DNA of 64,000 nucleotides from Lanius collurio (Eukaryota; Chordata; Aves; Passeriformes; Laniidae), in contig JACBWW010000012.1 of NCBI GenBank assembly GCA_020086605.1, positions 17,736,256 through 17,800,255 on the forward strand, read 5' to 3'. The notes below the pieces were generated by a model. That model was not told the DNA's origin, did not search any database, and saw nothing but the letters and a program-made list of their open reading frames with translations. The translations under genes were made by a program, and so were the position numbers. This document shows, one piece after another, positions 53,685-64,000 of the stretch. How positions within the stretch are numbered: position 1 is the first letter of the stretch; the number at the start of each line of letters is the position of its first letter.

Positions 53685-53701
53685 GTGAATTAAAAGTTTA
53701 C

Positions 53702-53707
53702 TTTAAT
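53702..53707 (-). terminator. CTNNB1: Distal CTNNB1 polyadenylation signal (ATTAAA)
   Basis: The minus strand reads AAAATTAAAGTAAAC here, a common ATTAAA variant. It sits at the end of the conserved 3' UTR homology, where the human transcript ends with a similar AATTAAA. Confidence 0.55.
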
Positions 53708-53983
53708 TTTGAACCATTTTATAACTGCATTTTTCTCATGAAGCATCTGTATCACAGCAGGCTACAATAACTTTGGGATAAAAGGCAACTGGTAAACTGT
53801 CCAATACAAGGTTCCAAATAAACAGTTCTTACTGGCCCCTACCCAGACATATCCCAGATAAAGTTTTTGATCAAAAACATGAAATAGATCCACCTGCTTA
53901 TTTTAAGCATATTAAAAAGGAAACTAATTGGACCATTTCTATTTGTCTAGTTTTTTATACAAAAAGGCTACACAATGTTACAC

Positions 53984-53989
53984 TTTATT
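53984..53989 (-). terminator. CTNNB1: Proximal CTNNB1 polyadenylation signal (AATAAA)
   Basis: Plus-strand TTTATT is AATAAA on the minus strand, followed by GTGTAACATTGTGTAG, a GU-containing downstream context. It would give a 3' UTR about 0.3 kb shorter than the distal site. Confidence 0.7.
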
Positions 53990-54460
53990 CAGAATACAGT
54001 TAGAGCGATTATGAATTAGTGTTCTACACCTTTACTCAATCCTTAAAAATTAGAAACTGCTGTAGCATATTCACTATAACTTAATACTACGAGAGACTTT
54101 AAAAAAAAACTAACAACAATTACTGCAAAAAGAAAGGCTACTTCCAAAGCAAGCAAGGTCAGTACCATTACAGAGATTTAAAAAAAATAATAAATTTTTA
54201 ACAAGCAAGGCTAGGGTTTGATAAATTCCATCTTGCAATTCATTCTTGTGCATTCTTCGTTTCTTGAATCACTCCCAAAATCCATTTGTATTATTACTCC
54301 TCGACCAAAAAGGACCAGAACAAAAAGTTTACTTCAATTGTTCCCATAGGAAACTCAGCTTGGTTAGTGTGTCAGGCACTTTCTGAGATACTAGCCCACC
54401 CCTCGAGCCCTCTCAGCAACTCTACAGGCCAATCAATGCAAGTTCACTCAGATGATACAG

Positions 54461-54750
54461 CTGTGAAGAAAAAAAAACACAGGTGTCAGTGCTCCTGAGT
54501 TGTAAAGGGCTGTTGTAACACAAAGACTGCATGAAGCCAGTGCACAAGACATTACAGTTAATTACTTCCACACTTCACGGCAGAAGTCAGTTTGGAGTGT
54601 GCTGATTGTGTGTTTCCAGAGTATTTATTCATTATTCTGGCACACTGGGACCCAATTGAGCCAATCCCTCCCTGCCAACCAAGTCCTCAGTCCAGTCAGC
54701 TCTTTTTCTCTTTTTGTTTTGTTTTTAAATTCAAGGTTGGAGCTTCTTAC
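54461..54750 (-). other. CTNNB1: Possible alternative intron in the CTNNB1 3' UTR
   Basis: Twelve bases after the stop codon the minus strand reads CTTTAG followed by GTAAGA (GT at 54750-54749), a strong donor. At 54462-54461 a polypyrimidine run (TTTTTTTCTTCACAG) forms a strong acceptor before CTGTATC. Removing this 290-nt segment would leave the protein unchanged. The junction would lie only 12 nt past the stop, too close for exon-junction-dependent decay. Alternative splicing within the human CTNNB1 3' UTR is known, and these sites match its position as I recall it. Confidence 0.6.
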
Positions 54751-54762
54751 CTAAAGGATGAT

Positions 54763-62113
<7,351 letters not shown>

Positions 62114-62126
<13 letters not shown>

Positions 62127-62174
62127 GTTCCTTGTTATGCTCCCAAAACTCTTTCCTGCACCCTTTCAGAGATC
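62114..62174 (-). CDS. CTNNB1: CTNNB1 exon 2: 5' UTR end and start codon
   Basis: The exon runs from an acceptor (TTTTAG, AG at 62176-62175) to a donor GTACAT at 62113. Bases 62174-62127 are 5' UTR. Coding starts at ATG 62126-62124 and gives only MATQ plus one base of codon 5. The start is fixed because this short exon splices in phase to the next one and gives the canonical beta-catenin N-terminus. Confidence 0.95.
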
Positions 62175-64000
62175 CTAAAAAAGAGCAAGGTTAGAATTTA
62201 TTAAACACTAACCAGAGCTAGTAAGACAGGATTTCACATTAAGAACACTAGAACTGCAAACTAAGACTTGGCACATCTTGCCATTTCATTACTACAGTGA
62301 GTATACTCAAATGATAATTAGCAAACCCCCATGGACAGACATGCCTAAGAACACGATGTATCACCCAGACTTCTTCTGTCAGGTTGTATGTAAGATATTC
62401 TCTTAGAGCTGCAAGAGAACAAGAATTGAAGACTGACCATGATAGAGCTATTTTTTCACCCCTCTATCTTCACATAAGATGAAGTCCAGACATTAAATTG
62501 CAGAGTTTGGAAATGCCACAAAGACAATGGCTAAATGTCAGACTTCCTCATTTCTCTCAAAGATTAACTACTTAGAAGATACTAGAAAAACTCTTTGATA
62601 CAGGGCTACAACTGCATTTTAATGGGGAAAGCTGAAATGACCATGTAAGGCAAGCCGCTATTATTTCAGTGGCACAAGTACCTAAAGAGTTATAATTGCA
62701 CCTCCTCCTTTACTCCCTCCCTGTACCGTAAGAATAAAGGTTTCTTCCTACACAAAACTCTTCCTTGATGTTAAAACTAAAAATTGAACCAGCTTTATGA
62801 AAAAAAAACAAAAAAAACATCCTTCAGTTGCACACATATTGATTCACTAAACTCGCTTTTATTTTTTGCACAGAAAGCCAAGATAATTTGGGGCAGGAGG
62901 CTGAAATATGATCAAATGCCCTATCCAAATTTTCAGTATGCACCTCCATTTGATATCACCAAGCAGCAGCATGGGAGTATTTCTACCATAAATCTGTAGC
63001 TGTCTCTTCACTAACCCAGGAAGAGAAATTTGAGGCTACAGCTCAAGAATGGGTCACTTTTATTTCATTTGCTCCCCTTCCCCCTTCTGTCCCACAGTCC
63101 CACACTGCTTCCAGCACAGACACAGAGCTGGTGACAGCCTATTCAGAGAGCCAGCCAAGCAGAAACATTGTAGTGGTAGCTTGTGCAGGGAGCAAAACCA
63201 TCTCTTGCAGCAATCCACTTTCAATGTGCCATTAGGTGTTAGAGCTGTGCCGATCAAAACATTCCAGCAGAATGAAGTAAAGGCAAGGCCCTAACCTGTG
63301 AAAGGACAGGCCTGCAGCACTGCATCAGGAGAACAAAGTCCACCTGACGCTGTATTTGTGTAAAGACAGATTTCCCAGTTTAAGAGTTTCCTTCAGGAGT
63401 ACTTTTTTGAAAATCATAATTAAACAGAGGACTGGCCTGCAGTTCTAAAATTCTAACTGGACAGGTGGCACAAACTTGTAGTTCACTGACTCTGAGCCAG
63501 CTGCAAGATACTCCCAACACTCTGAGCAATCTTGTTGCTTTGCTTTACAAATACCAGTGCTGTTTGTCCTGACTCTGCACTCCCACAACTTTTGGCAGGA
63601 ACCCTTCCCTGCCTCTTTTAAATGGACAGTGGATCTGCATCTGCAGCAGATAAGCAGCATTAAGCTGATATAAGACATTACACAACATACAATAAGCATC
63701 CTGCTGTGCAGCTGGAATCACTAAACTGGTCCTACTCCACAGCATGAAAGAGACAGGTCAACTCAGAGTCCGTCCTTGACAATGTGCACAGAGGATGTGC
63801 TGACAACAGACTGTCTCCTACCACTGGATTCCACTTATCACTTACAGTCCCTTAGCACTGGATTCTTCCATACTGTTAGGAGTTTGAGAGTAGCAGTGGC
63901 AAGGGGAAGGAAAAACTTAAATTATGCTGTCAGTTCACTATTGATTAAAAAATTCTAATGAGTAGCTACATTGAGGAAGCACCTATACAAAAGCTTGATA
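62175..64000 (-). other. CTNNB1: CTNNB1 intron 1, 3' part
   Basis: Sequence upstream of the start-codon exon, running to the window edge. It is AT-rich, without a CpG island, GC box cluster or convincing exon 1 donor. Intron 1 is many kilobases long in other vertebrates, so the promoter probably lies beyond 64000. Confidence 0.8.

Larger units (their letters stand above)
53685..54762 (-). other. CTNNB1: CTNNB1 3' UTR
   Basis: The 3' UTR follows the TAA and extends to about 53685, just past the distal polyadenylation signal. Long blocks resemble the human CTNNB1 3' UTR as I remember it, notably about 54220-54460 and 53870-54070 (plus-strand landmarks include the inverted forms of GGTCCTTTTTGGTCGAGGAG and CTCGAGGGGTGGGCTGG). 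Such noncoding conservation implies constraint on mRNA stability or localisation. The exact cleavage site is inferred, not seen. Confidence 0.85.

Overview
This is a vertebrate nuclear window, most likely from a bird. It is AT-rich, intron-dominated DNA with sparse coding exons flanked by GT-AG splice sites. It carries CR1-type LINE fragments, one an avian-style CR1 3' end with the TCATAGAA-type terminal repeat, and a few LTR-like fragments. There are no operons and no prokaryotic features. The species cannot be fixed from the sequence alone.

Only two genes are supported, and they converge tail to tail. On the minus strand, 53.7-62.2 kb holds the whole coding region of CTNNB1 (beta-catenin). 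Fourteen coding exons with intact splice sites encode 781 residues, followed by a long 3' UTR with a possible alternative intron and two polyadenylation signals. CTNNB1 runs off the right edge: 62.2-64.0 kb is the start of its first intron, and exon 1 and the promoter lie outside. On the plus strand, the last two coding exons of a gene I identify as ULK4 sit at 48758-48846 and 51787-51871, with a stop codon, a short G-rich 3' UTR and an AATAAA at 52173. The ULK4 identification rests on the joined reading frame and on the conserved convergent CTNNB1-ULK4 neighbourhood. The two 3' ends are about 1.5 kb apart.

The left 48 kb is, by inference, large ULK4 intron sequence. It holds a (TA)n microsatellite at 1.84 kb, a pair of inverted dispersed repeats (5.7-6.14 kb and 27.8-28.2 kb), and a 320-base assembly gap inside the first copy. 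It also holds a CpG-enriched patch with a GC box and an AP-1 motif (22.2-22.7 kb), a young-type CR1 3' end (24.6 kb), an old CR1 reverse-transcriptase fragment (31.4-32.0 kb) and an LTR-like fragment (40.7 kb). Two speculative extra exons lie at 42.6-42.9 kb. A few long open stretches (32.6-33.1 kb, 47.5-48.3 kb) have no recognisable family.

The two genes share no pathway visible here; they are neighbours by conserved synteny. Beta-catenin is the Wnt effector and cadherin adaptor, and ULK4 is a pseudokinase with a helical-repeat C-terminus. I found no evidence of a previously undescribed system. The points most worth checking are the CTNNB1 3' UTR architecture, the residue-711 change, the ULK4 3' UTR G-runs, the CpG patch and the candidate ULK4 exons.
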